Assembly: GCA_965603075.1 (NCBI GenBank)
Contig: CBFDBO010000003.1
Location: forward strand, 124,001-188,000
Source: JABJOR01 sp965603075
GTDB lineage: Bacteria > Pseudomonadota > Alphaproteobacteria > Rhodospirillales > Casp-alpha2
Length of the DNA: 64,000 nucleotides
Direction: 5' to 3'
The notes under the pieces were generated by a model. It was not told where the DNA came from. It was given only the letters and a program-made list of their open reading frames with translations, and did no database searches. The translations under genes and the position numbers were made by a program. Below, one piece after another: positions 17,746 through 26,732 of the stretch. The first letter of the stretch is position 1. Every line of letters begins with the position of its first letter.

Positions 17746-19164
17746 TTATAGAGGCGGGCGTTTATCCGACCACGGTAATGCTTTCTCAATTGCTGCCCCA
17801 ATGCGAAGGGCCGTGCGGTCATCCCATTTACGGGCAACGATCTGTGCGGCGGTTGGTAATCCATCACTGAAACCTGAAGGTACCGATAGGGCGGGGCATT
17901 GAGCAACGAAGTTAAATACACCTGTCATATCCATACCCATTGTACGGCCGTTTTCGTCTATACGGCCGAAATCTCTGTCTTCTAGATCAGCACTGGGGGC
18001 AACGATTGCCATGGTCGGACATATAAGAGCGTCATACTTTTCATGAACGGCGGCTAATTTATGCCACGCTTTCGTTCGATTGAAATCCCAACTTCGAGCG
18101 GTGACAGCATCAATTTTTTGGCCCCTTCGTACCCAACCAACATATTCCCTGCTGAGTAGATGGGCGTTTTCTTCGATATCCACATCTGTCATATTGGCAT
18201 ATGCAGCGGCGTGAAAAACGGCCCATACGCCGCTCCAATCATCGACCATGGCTTGATCCCAACCCAGTGAGACCTCTTCTACAATTGCGCCAGCTTCGCG
18301 TAAGAGCTCAGCAACGTGTCGTAAATTGGCTTCTATCCCCGGTGACACAGCATAGAACCCTAGATCGATATCAAGGGCGATCCTAACACCGCGTAAGTCA
18401 TCGTAATCGGATATATCCAAATCACAACGTGGTAGGGATTGAATATCGCTAGGGTGTTCACCTTGGGTGATGTCCAAAAACAATGTGGCATCATTCACCG
18501 TGCGGGCCAGGGGACCAAAATGAGAGATATTATCAAAAGTAGTGTCGATGATATCCATGGGAATTCGACCCAGACTGGGTTTTAATCCAACAATACCACA
18601 TAATCCGGCGGGGATTCGTACGCTACCGCCCATGTCGGATCCTTCGGCCATGGGGACACAGCCAGAGGCAACAGCCGCCCCCGATCCACCTGATGATCCA
18701 CCCGATGTGCAATCAGTATTCCATGGGTTACGGGTTACACCCCATAGTGGGGTTTTTGTGAACCCGGATGTAGCAAATTCCGGTGTGGTGGTCTTTCCGA
18801 CCATAATTGCGCCCGCATCTTGTAATCTCGTCACCAAAGTCGCGTCCCAATCAGGCACCCAGTCTTTGAGCAGGTTTGATCCCCGTGTGGTGGTCTTACC
18901 CTTGGTCGGTGTAAAGTCTTTGATGGCAATGGGAATGCCCATAAGCGGACCGAGGTCTTTACCATCCATAACGGCTTGCTCAGCGGCTTTGGCTTTTTGT
19001 AGGGCTTCTTCGGGGTAGGTAAAACAAAAACAATTCAGCGCCGGATTTACTTGCTCAATACGGTCGAGAGAGTTTTGCACAATATCGACCGGGGAAATCT
19101 CTTTTGTTCGTATCTTATTCGCTAATTCTGTGGCGGGTGTATAGGACAAATCTAAATCAGGCAT
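17746..19164 (-). CDS. Amidase (amidase-signature family)
   Basis: A 472-residue hydrolase with the Ser-cisSer-Lys triad at the expected spacing: K82 (PIAIKDF), S157 (GGSSGG) and S181 (GSDMGGSVRIP). This family hydrolyses amide bonds of varied substrates. A GatA role is unlikely because gatB and gatC are not adjacent. It starts 11 bp after the serine dehydratase stop and is probably co-transcribed with it. The substrate is unknown. Confidence 0.87.
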   Translation of the reverse strand: MPDLDLSYTPATELANKIRTKEISPVDIVQNSLDRIEQVNPALNCFCFTYPEEALQKAKAAEQAVMDGKDLGPLMGIPIAIKDFTPTKGKTTTRGSNLLKDWVPDWDATLVTRLQDAGAIMVGKTTTPEFATSGFTKTPLWGVTRNPWNTDCTSGGSSGGSGAAVASGCVPMAEGSDMGGSVRIPAGLCGIVGLKPSLGRIPMDIIDTTFDNISHFGPLARTVNDATLFLDITQGEHPSDIQSLPRCDLDISDYDDLRGVRIALDIDLGFYAVSPGIEANLRHVAELLREAGAIVEEVSLGWDQAMVDDWSGVWAVFHAAAYANMTDVDIEENAHLLSREYVGWVRRGQKIDAVTARSWDFNRTKAWHKLAAVHEKYDALICPTMAIVAPSADLEDRDFGRIDENGRTMGMDMTGVFNFVAQCPALSVPSGFSDGLPTAAQIVARKWDDRTALRIGAAIEKALPWSDKRPPL

Positions 19165-19175
19165 GGTCTATTCCT

Positions 19176-20558
19176 TCAACATTCAACAACATTAACAGCA
19201 AGTCCCCCTTGGGAGGTTTCTTTGTATTTGGATTGCATATCTTCACCCGTTTGGCGCATGGTTTCAATAACCGCGTCCAGTGAGACAAAATGAACCCCAT
19301 CCCCGTGCAGCGCCAGAGATGCCGCATTAATAGCCTTAACCGCGCCCATAGCGTTGCGTTCAATACAAGGTATTTGTACAAGGCCTCCAATAGGATCACA
19401 GGTCATGCCGAGGTGGTGTTCTAAACCAATTTCAGCCGCGTTTTCAATTTGAGGGTTTGTTCCACCGAGGGCGGCGGCCAATCCGCCTGCGGCCATGGCG
19501 CAAGCAGAACCAACCTCACCTTGACACCCCGCTTCAGCACCGGAAATGGATGCGTTTAATTTTATAAGCACCCCCACCGCCGTGGCACTCAACAAGAAAT
19601 CGTGAACACCAATACGGTCTGCTCCCGGACACATTTCCGTGTAATATTTAAGGACGGCTGGAATAACCCCTGCCGCACCATTGGTCGGGGCGGTCACAAT
19701 GGTTCCACCTGATGCATTTTCTTCATTAACCGCAATAGCCCAAAGGCTGATCCAGTCCATGCATTCATGGGGCAAGGTCATATTACGAGACGCATTTTCT
19801 TCTAAATTCTGGTGTAAGGATTTAGCCCGTCTTCTAACGTCCAATCCGCCAGGTAAAAGACCTTCTGATTGCATGCCACGATCAATGCAACCGCTCATCG
19901 TCTTCCAAATTCTATCCAAACCATCATGAACTTCCTGTGGCGAGCGCCATGCGCATTCATTGGAAAACACCATCTCGGGTAGTGATTTATTGAATAAATC
20001 GCCGAGCCGTAAAAGCTCTTTGGACGTTGTATAATCATAGGGAATAGCGATTTCGGGTTCTGCCTCAATCCGCTCGCCACTCATTTCTTCTTCATCGGCA
20101 ATAAAACCACCACCAATGGAATAGTATGTGTTCTTCCATAGTTTATTGTCGTCTTGATCGAAGGCGGTGATGCTCATGCCATTAGAATGGGCGGGGAGAA
20201 ATTCTTCATAATCGAAGATCAAATCACGGTCTTCGGTGAAATCAATGAGGCGTTCTCGGCCCATATTCAGCTTGCCACTCGCGCGTATTTCTTCCACGGT
20301 TTTGGAGATAGAATCCGGGGCAATGGTATCGGGTAGATCACCACACAATCCAACAAGCACAGCAATGTCCGTTGCATGGCCTTTACCCGTAAATGCCAAT
20401 GATCCATGAAGGCGCGCGCATATGCGGTGTGTTGCGTCAAAAACACAGTGGCCTTTAAGCTCACCAATAAACCGAGCCGCGGCCACCATAGGTCCCATTG
20501 TGTGGGAGCTTGATGGTCCAATACCAATTTTAAATAGATCAAATACGCTGTACGGCAA
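19176..20558 (-). CDS. sdaA: L-serine ammonia-lyase (4Fe-4S serine dehydratase)
   Basis: A 460-residue single-chain enzyme converting L-serine to pyruvate and ammonia. I choose the TTG at 20558, where AGGAG lies eight bases upstream and the protein begins at YSVFDLFKIGIGPSSSHT as in known SdaA; a GTG at 20585 would add nine residues. The cluster and active-site region GCQGEVGSACAMAAGG and MTCDPIGGLVQIPC is intact, with the expected cysteines. It stands 81 bp downstream of a LysR-type gene on the same strand. Confidence 0.94.
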   Translation of the reverse strand: MPYSVFDLFKIGIGPSSSHTMGPMVAAARFIGELKGHCVFDATHRICARLHGSLAFTGKGHATDIAVLVGLCGDLPDTIAPDSISKTVEEIRASGKLNMGRERLIDFTEDRDLIFDYEEFLPAHSNGMSITAFDQDDNKLWKNTYYSIGGGFIADEEEMSGERIEAEPEIAIPYDYTTSKELLRLGDLFNKSLPEMVFSNECAWRSPQEVHDGLDRIWKTMSGCIDRGMQSEGLLPGGLDVRRRAKSLHQNLEENASRNMTLPHECMDWISLWAIAVNEENASGGTIVTAPTNGAAGVIPAVLKYYTEMCPGADRIGVHDFLLSATAVGVLIKLNASISGAEAGCQGEVGSACAMAAGGLAAALGGTNPQIENAAEIGLEHHLGMTCDPIGGLVQIPCIERNAMGAVKAINAASLALHGDGVHFVSLDAVIETMRQTGEDMQSKYKETSQGGLAVNVVEC

Positions 20559-20639
20559 TACGGTGTTCTCCTGCCTGAATATCACAGCAGATTTACTTAT
20601 ATTGGGGTAACTTACAACCTCTTTAAGAATGAAATAACA

Positions 20640-21551
20640 TTAAAGATTTTGTGTGTTATCGGTTTTAAAAAAGCTTCGCATACAATCCAGAAAGGCTGAT
20701 GCGCTTTGACTTAACGGATAGGCCCCAGACCAAGCCGCGACCAGACGCTGTCCCGCAATCTGTTCTTTAATGGGTAAGCTGACATAGGGGCGACCATCAA
20801 GGGCTTGTTTGTGAACGGGGCGGGTAATTAACAGCGACACCCCGTGACCATTTGCCACCATACTCCGTACCATTTCAACAGAACCCACTAAATGCCTGAT
20901 TGTTGGCTCTAAACCATACTGCCAGAATGGGAAAAGCAGAAATTCACGGCTCAATGGCAGATCAATTAAGATAAATGGCTCAAGTGCCAAATCATGCAAT
21001 GATACAGATTGATGTTTCGCAAGGGGGTGGTCTTGCGGTAACACAGCGTAGGGCTCAAATTCAGCCAATGTTTCGCGAATGATTTGATCCGTCATGCCGA
21101 CATCGTATGTCAGGGCGATTTCCATCCGCCCATCGCGCAGCCTGTGTTGAATATCTTCCAGATCACATTCGTTCATATCAATGCTAATTGCAGGTTGTTG
21201 GTTTTGCGTGTGGCGCAATAATGCGGGAACGTGGGAAGGACCCAAAGGGGGGAAATAACCAAAACTCACAGACCCCCTTAAAGCAGCCTGTTCCGATAAT
21301 GGCGTTTCAAAAGAATTCATCTCAGAAATCAGTCGCCGTGCTTCAACCAGTTTAGTGCGCCCAAAAGGGGTGAGGCTTAAACCTTTTGCATAGAGCCGAT
21401 GAAATAATGGCTGGCCCAATATTGCTTCTAAATCACGAATTGCCGTTGAAATCGCAGGTTGAGAAATATTGATGGATTCGGCTGCTCGTACAGAGCTGCC
21501 TTGTTCTGCGGCGGCGACAAAATATCTCAATTGGCGTAAGCTAGCTTTCAT
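20640..21551 (-). CDS. LysR-family transcriptional regulator
   Basis: A 303-residue regulator starting at the ATG at 21551 (KASLRQLRYFVAAAEQGS); a TTG six codons upstream is less likely. Residues about 5-65 form the winged helix (SQPAISTAIRDLEAILGQ), and the rest is the two-lobed effector domain (GSVSFGYFPPLGPS). It is divergent from hutUH and lies upstream of sdaA on the same strand, so it may regulate histidine use, serine/amide use, or both. HutC is the usual hut repressor, and none is seen here. Confidence 0.9.
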   Translation of the reverse strand: MKASLRQLRYFVAAAEQGSSVRAAESINISQPAISTAIRDLEAILGQPLFHRLYAKGLSLTPFGRTKLVEARRLISEMNSFETPLSEQAALRGSVSFGYFPPLGPSHVPALLRHTQNQQPAISIDMNECDLEDIQHRLRDGRMEIALTYDVGMTDQIIRETLAEFEPYAVLPQDHPLAKHQSVSLHDLALEPFILIDLPLSREFLLFPFWQYGLEPTIRHLVGSVEMVRSMVANGHGVSLLITRPVHKQALDGRPYVSLPIKEQIAGQRLVAAWSGAYPLSQSASAFLDCMRSFFKTDNTQNL

Positions 21552-21674
21552 TATGAATTTATATATCAAAAAAACGAATAGTAAAAATTATTTAATATTA
21601 TTATATCAGATAATTAAAAAAGCGCACAATAGGGGACATGTTTAATAATATGGTTCACATGGAAAGGCTTTATC

Positions 21675-23348
21675 ATGATTAATAATCGGTTAGACAATAC
21701 CCGCACCATCATCGCACCCCATGGCAGCGAAATTACCTGTAAAAGCTGGCTCACCGAAGCCCCCATGCGCATGCTGATGAATAACTTACATCCGGATGTG
21801 GCTGAAAAACCTGAAGAACTGGTGGTCTATGGCGGTATCGGTCGTGCCGCACGGACATGGGCCGATTACGATAAGATCGTTGAGTGCTTAAAAGAGCTGA
21901 ACGATAATGAAACATTGCTGGTTCAATCAGGCAAACCCGTCGGTGTGTTCCGGACCCATGCAGATGCACCAAGGGTTCTGATCGCTAATTCTAATTTAGT
22001 TCCCCACTGGGCCACTTGGGATCATTTCAATAAACTCGATAAAGCGGGTTTGATGATGTACGGGCAAATGACCGCCGGGTCTTGGATTTATATTGGCTCA
22101 CAAGGCATTGTTCAGGGAACCTATGAGACCTTTGTTGAAGCAGGCCGCCAGCACTACGGTGGTGTGCTAAAGGGTAAATGGATACTCACAGGTGGGCTTG
22201 GTGGTATGGGTGGCGCGCAACCGTTGGCTGCGACCATGGCAGGAGCGTCCATGCTAGCCGTTGAATGCCGCCCAAGCAGTATAGAGATGCGCCTTCGTAC
22301 AGGCTATTTGGACCGGGAAGCCCGTACGATCGATGAAGCAATATCCATTATCGAAACAGCCCGTGCAAAAGGTGAAGCGGTTTCCGTTGGCTTGCTGGGG
22401 AATGCCGCCGATGTGTTCCCTGAACTGGTTAAACGCGGTATTCGACCCGATTTGGTGACCGATCAAACCAGCGCCCACGATCCTTTACATGGATATCTAC
22501 CCCGTGGGTGGACCGTCGATGAATGGGAAGCCAAACAAACAAGCGACCCCCAAGCCGTCATTCAAGCCGCCAGTAAATCCATGGCGGTGCAGGTACAAGC
22601 TATGCTCGACTTTCATGCCATGGGCATTCCCACCTTCGATTACGGTAACAATATCCGTCAGGTCGCCAGTGAAGACGGTATTGCCAATGCATTCGATTTT
22701 CCGGGTTTTGTCCCGGCCTATATCCGGCCCCTGTTTTGTCGCGGGGTTGGGCCTTTCCGGTGGGCGGCTTTGTCGGGTGACCCGGAAGATATTTACAAAA
22801 CCGATGCCAAGGTCAAGGAACTGATTCCGGATGATCCGCATCTCCATAACTGGCTCGACATGGCGCGTGAGCGTATTCAATTTCAGGGGTTACCTTCACG
22901 AATCTGTTGGGTTGGACTGGGCCAACGAGATAAACTTGGTTTGGCATTTAATGAGATGGTTGCCAGTGGCGAGCTTTCAGCCCCGGTGGTTATTGGGCGT
23001 GATCATCTAGATGCAGGCTCTGTTGCCAGCCCCAACCGGGAAACTGAAGCCATGCAAGATGGATCCGACGCTGTTTCTGATTGGCCATTACTGAACGCTC
23101 TCCTCAATACAGCTTCTGGTGCGACATGGGTATCTCTTCATCATGGTGGTGGCGTGGGGATGGGATTTTCGCAACATTCCGGTATGGTGATTTGTTGTGA
23201 TGGCTCCGATGCGGCCCGTGATCGCATTGGCCGGGTATTGTGGAACGACCCGGCAACGGGTGTTATGCGTCACGCCGATGCGGGGTATGACATCGCCATC
23301 GATTGTGCCAATGAACACGGTCTTAATTTACCTTTTTTGAAAGGTTAA
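21675..23348 (+). CDS. hutU: Urocanate hydratase
   Basis: A 557-residue, full-length enzyme that adds water to urocanate, giving imidazolonepropionate, with tightly bound NAD+ as electrophile. Highly conserved stretches are visible: the N-terminal YGGIGRAARTW, the NAD-binding TGGLGGMGGAQP, the catalytic-Cys loop ICWVGLGQRDK, and HHGGGVGMGFSQHSGM. RBS GGAAAGG precedes the ATG. hutH follows five bases after its stop, which indicates an operon. Confidence 0.98.
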   Translation: MINNRLDNTRTIIAPHGSEITCKSWLTEAPMRMLMNNLHPDVAEKPEELVVYGGIGRAARTWADYDKIVECLKELNDNETLLVQSGKPVGVFRTHADAPRVLIANSNLVPHWATWDHFNKLDKAGLMMYGQMTAGSWIYIGSQGIVQGTYETFVEAGRQHYGGVLKGKWILTGGLGGMGGAQPLAATMAGASMLAVECRPSSIEMRLRTGYLDREARTIDEAISIIETARAKGEAVSVGLLGNAADVFPELVKRGIRPDLVTDQTSAHDPLHGYLPRGWTVDEWEAKQTSDPQAVIQAASKSMAVQVQAMLDFHAMGIPTFDYGNNIRQVASEDGIANAFDFPGFVPAYIRPLFCRGVGPFRWAALSGDPEDIYKTDAKVKELIPDDPHLHNWLDMARERIQFQGLPSRICWVGLGQRDKLGLAFNEMVASGELSAPVVIGRDHLDAGSVASPNRETEAMQDGSDAVSDWPLLNALLNTASGATWVSLHHGGGVGMGFSQHSGMVICCDGSDAARDRIGRVLWNDPATGVMRHADAGYDIAIDCANEHGLNLPFLKG

Positions 23349-23353
23349 AGATC

Positions 23354-24883
23354 ATGTCTGAGATAATATCAGTAACGCCCGGTGCTTTGACATTGACCCA
23401 AATGCGTAACCTTGAACGACATGGTGTAAACCTGAAAATCGCTGGCGATTGGGAAACCAAAGTTGAGGCCGCTGCCGCCGCAGTTGAGCGCGTGGTTGAT
23501 GATGAACGCGTGGTTTATGGTATTAATACCGGATTTGGTTTGCTGGCACGGGAAAGTATTTCCCCTGACGACGTACGCGAATTACAAATTCGTTTGGTGC
23601 GTTCCCATTGTGCGGGCACAGGAACACCTCTTAACGACAATACTGTCCGTTTAATTATGGCCTTGAAAGCGATTTCACTGGCGCATGGGTTTTCAGGGGT
23701 TCAGGTGAAAACGGTTCAATTAATCCTTGATATGATGGAGCGCGGTGTGATCCCGATGATCCCGGAAAAGGGTTCCGTTGGTGCGTGTGGTGATCTAGCG
23801 CCTCTGGCCCATATGTCGGCGGTGATGATTGGCGAAGGCGAAGCTTTTGTTGATGATGTACGCATGTCTGGTTTAGACGCTCTCAAAAAAGTTGGGCTTT
23901 CCCCCATCCGCTTGCACGCCAAAGAAGGCCTCGGTTTACTGAATGGCACACAAGTTTCAACCGCCCTTGCGATATGTGGTCTGAACGCCGCCGAGGATGT
24001 TTTTAAAGCCGCGCTCATGGCGGGAAGTTTGTCTATTGAGGCTATGAAAGGTTCCGATGCGCCGTTTGATCCGCGCATCCAAGTACTGGGTAATCAAGTG
24101 GGACAAGTCGATGTGGCCAAGGTGCTGATGAGCACCATGGATGGCAGTTTTATTCGTGATAGCCATATCGATTGTGACCGGGTGCAGGACCCTTATTCTT
24201 TGCGTTGCCAACCCCGTGTCATGGGGGCGTGTCTTGACCAATTACGGATGGCGGCAACTATTTTAGTGCGAGAAGCCAATGGTGTTTCTGATAACCCACT
24301 TGTTTTTGCCAAGGAAGATGAGGTTCTTTCCGGCGGTAATTTTCATGCGCAATCTGTGGCCTTTGTTGCCGATATGATTGCCAATGCCACGGCGGAAATA
24401 GGTTCGCTTTCCGAGCGTCGCCAAGCGCTGTTGGTTAATCCTGCCATGAGTGGCTTGCCCGCGTTTCTTTCCCCCAATCCCGGCATCAATTCTGGCTTCA
24501 TGATGGCGCAGGTTACCTCTGCTGCGCTGGTTGCAGAGAACCGCCAACGCGCTACCCCCACCAGTGTTGACAGCGTGCCCACATCTGCCGATCAAGAAGA
24601 TCACGTTTCCATGGCAACATATGGTGCGCGTCGTTTGTTTGATATGACCGATAACACTGCTGCCATTGTCGCCATCGAACTCATGGCCGCCACCCAAGGC
24701 ATCAGCTTCCACCGCCCTCTCAAATCATCAGATGATCTGGAACGCTGCATGGACGCTGTGCTTGATTTGGCGCCTTTGCGTACCGACGACCGTGAATTTT
24801 CCAGTGAAATTTCTGCCGTCAAAGAAGGTATCTCCGATGGGCGTTATTTGGGAACGGCGGTAGCGGGGGTGACTTTGACTTAA
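23354..24883 (+). CDS. hutH: Histidine ammonia-lyase with Cys in the MIO triad
   Basis: A 509-residue histidase, the first enzyme of histidine catabolism (histidine to urocanate plus ammonia). The family fold is intact: the catalytic Tyr in YGINTGFG (residue 55), the MIO region GSVGACGDLAPLAHM, and QEDHVSM near the C-terminus. Oddly the cofactor-forming triad is Ala144-Cys145-Gly146 rather than Ala-Ser-Gly (codon TGT at 23786-23788). Cys can in principle cyclise in the same way as Ser, so activity is plausible. It is co-transcribed with hutU. Confidence 0.96.
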   Translation: MSEIISVTPGALTLTQMRNLERHGVNLKIAGDWETKVEAAAAAVERVVDDERVVYGINTGFGLLARESISPDDVRELQIRLVRSHCAGTGTPLNDNTVRLIMALKAISLAHGFSGVQVKTVQLILDMMERGVIPMIPEKGSVGACGDLAPLAHMSAVMIGEGEAFVDDVRMSGLDALKKVGLSPIRLHAKEGLGLLNGTQVSTALAICGLNAAEDVFKAALMAGSLSIEAMKGSDAPFDPRIQVLGNQVGQVDVAKVLMSTMDGSFIRDSHIDCDRVQDPYSLRCQPRVMGACLDQLRMAATILVREANGVSDNPLVFAKEDEVLSGGNFHAQSVAFVADMIANATAEIGSLSERRQALLVNPAMSGLPAFLSPNPGINSGFMMAQVTSAALVAENRQRATPTSVDSVPTSADQEDHVSMATYGARRLFDMTDNTAAIVAIELMAATQGISFHRPLKSSDDLERCMDAVLDLAPLRTDDREFSSEISAVKEGISDGRYLGTAVAGVTLT

Positions 24884-24889
24884 GTTAAC

Positions 24890-26188
24890 CTACTTTACCC
24901 GTTTCAAATCCGACCATTGTGTCGTGTAGCGGGGGGATCGGTGTTGTTGGTTCATGTACCATGTACGCGGGCGGGGAATTTGGCCGTAGTTCATGGTGCC
25001 GGGGCCGTACTTACGATTGATGGTATCGAAGGTTTTCATTAATTTGGTCTGGCGCGGGTCAGGCTTGTGGATGGATACATCAAATAGGGTTTGTGGGGCG
25101 TAATCTTCGCGCGATAGCCCCAACAACAAGATACCTGATTTTTTGTAAGGAATGCCGGGTTTAAAAATTTGTTTTAACCCTGCCAGAGCTGCGCGGGTAA
25201 TGTTGCCTGTATGATTGCTGGTGGATGCCCCAACGTTGGCGAGGGACACCGTGGTGGAGCAGGAATATTGTGGCAGTTCGTCCCGGAACGGATTACCGCG
25301 CACAAAGACCTGCACGGTGTCGGCTACCATCCCCTTACGGCGCAGCTTTTCTGATCCGATGGCACAGAAGGTTTTGACCGCCTCGATCAGTTCAGATTCC
25401 AAGTGCATGGTGTGGCCGAAGCTTCGGCTAACACACATGGTTTGTTTGTCGGGTGGGTGGTCTTCTATAGGAATAACGGGAATACCGTTTAGCTCGTCCA
25501 CCGTACGCAGGCCCACAACCCCCATGCGCGCCCGTGCCCAAGGTCGCTCCACATTGCGCAAATCGAGGGCGGAGCGGATATTGTTTTTATGGAGCATCTT
25601 GGCCCATTGCCGCCCAATGCCCCAGACCTTGCCCACATCCGTGCCGCCCAAGGCGGTCTCTTGTCGGGTGGGATCGCTTAAATCCAAAATCCCGACTTCA
25701 GTTTTTTTTGCGAGATTATTGGCAATCTTGGAAAGGGTCTTGGTTGGGGCGATGCCAACGCTGACGGGAATACCTGTCCACTGTTTAACAGTGTTGCGGA
25801 TGGTGGTGGCGAATTGCTCCAGGTCTAGGATGGACAGGGGGCTGAGCTCCATGAAACATTCATCGATGCTGTAAATCTCTAGATCGGGTGAAAATTGGGC
25901 CAGCGTATCCATAACCCGTGCGCTTAAATCACCATATAGTGTGAAGTTGGTAGAGCGGATCATTACGTCTTTGCAATCTATGCGGCGTTGCATCTTGAAC
26001 AATGGCTCTCCCATGGTGATGCCCATGGCCTTGGCCTCGGGCGAGCGGGCGATGACACAGCCGTCGTTGTTGGAAAGTACTACCGTAGGGCGACCGCGCA
26101 AGTCGGGCTGGAACACCCGTTCGCACGATACATAAAAATTGTTGCAATCAACCAATGCGTAAAGCGGGGGGCGTGTGTGATTATCCAT
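24890..26188 (-). CDS. umuC: DNA polymerase V catalytic subunit, UmuC-like
   Basis: A 432-residue Y-family translesion polymerase. The N-terminal palm begins YALVDCNNFYVSCERVF with the first metal Asp, the fingers have SNNDGCVIARS, and the second catalytic motif is EIYSIDECFMEL. Its length and C-terminal DUF4113-like segment match UmuC rather than DinB. It starts 22 bp after umuD and shares its SOS promoter. It copies damaged DNA once activated by cleaved UmuD and RecA. Confidence 0.95.
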   Translation of the reverse strand: MDNHTRPPLYALVDCNNFYVSCERVFQPDLRGRPTVVLSNNDGCVIARSPEAKAMGITMGEPLFKMQRRIDCKDVMIRSTNFTLYGDLSARVMDTLAQFSPDLEIYSIDECFMELSPLSILDLEQFATTIRNTVKQWTGIPVSVGIAPTKTLSKIANNLAKKTEVGILDLSDPTRQETALGGTDVGKVWGIGRQWAKMLHKNNIRSALDLRNVERPWARARMGVVGLRTVDELNGIPVIPIEDHPPDKQTMCVSRSFGHTMHLESELIEAVKTFCAIGSEKLRRKGMVADTVQVFVRGNPFRDELPQYSCSTTVSLANVGASTSNHTGNITRAALAGLKQIFKPGIPYKKSGILLLGLSREDYAPQTLFDVSIHKPDPRQTKLMKTFDTINRKYGPGTMNYGQIPRPRTWYMNQQHRSPRYTTQWSDLKRVK

Positions 26189-26210
26189 GGTTATACGGGA
26201 TCATAGGTGG

Positions 26211-26594
26211 TCATGTGTGGTTTTTGATGGTGTGGGCCACCACCCCCCAAATCTCACCGCCGGGGGGTAGGGGAATGGTGGGGTAGTTTGTGTTCTCAGG
26301 CTTCAACCACCACTGTCCGGCGTGGCGTTTCAACCGTTTGACCGTCATCTCGCCATGGGTGACGGCGATGACCACATTACCCGGACGCGGTTCTAGCGAA
26401 CGGTCCACCACCAGCAAATCCCCATCATGAATCCCCGCTCCAATCATGGAATCCCCCGAAACCCGAACAATAAAAGTCGCCGCCGGGTGGGTGATCAAGT
26501 CATTGAGATCCAGCACGCCATCGGCAAAATCATCGGCGGGACTAGGGAACCCTGCGGACACATGACTGGTATAAACCGGCAAACTCAGAGGCAT
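26211..26594 (-). CDS. umuD: DNA polymerase V subunit UmuD-like self-cleaving protease
   Basis: A 127-residue LexA/UmuD-type S24 protein. The catalytic pair is S49 (VSGDSMIGAGI) and K86 (EMTVKRLKR); the cleavage site aligns at Ala14-Gly15 (SAGFPSP), where E. coli has Cys-Gly. I prefer the ATG at 26594 because the upstream ATG at 26642 lies within the SOS box, at about the predicted transcription start. The latter would give a 143-residue protein and remains possible as a leaderless start. Much longer upstream frames are not credible. Confidence 0.92.
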   Translation of the reverse strand: MPLSLPVYTSHVSAGFPSPADDFADGVLDLNDLITHPAATFIVRVSGDSMIGAGIHDGDLLVVDRSLEPRPGNVVIAVTHGEMTVKRLKRHAGQWWLKPENTNYPTIPLPPGGEIWGVVAHTIKNHT

Positions 26595-26636
26595 TCCGCG
26601 AATAGGTATCCGTACAACAGGGGTGTGTTTGCATAA

Positions 26637-26677
26637 GAACATAACATGAACATAAAATATTTTCTCCGATTGTACAA
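26637..26677 (-). promoter_or_regulatory. SOS promoter of umuDC with alphaproteobacterial LexA box
   Basis: Reading the minus strand, GTTC-ATGTTAT-GTTC (26651-26637) matches the alphaproteobacterial LexA operator GTTC-N7-GTTC exactly. TTGTAC (26677-26672) and TATGTT (26654-26649), 17 bp apart, look like the -35 and -10, so LexA would overlap the -10. Confidence 0.85.
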
Positions 26678-26732
26678 TCACAAGGTTACAATAGGGAAAG
26701 CATACGAACAATTCAGATGATGAGGGCTTCTT

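Noticed and set aside
24263..24712. Minus-strand frame of 149 codons
   Set aside because: Antisense to hutH, an unquestioned gene.
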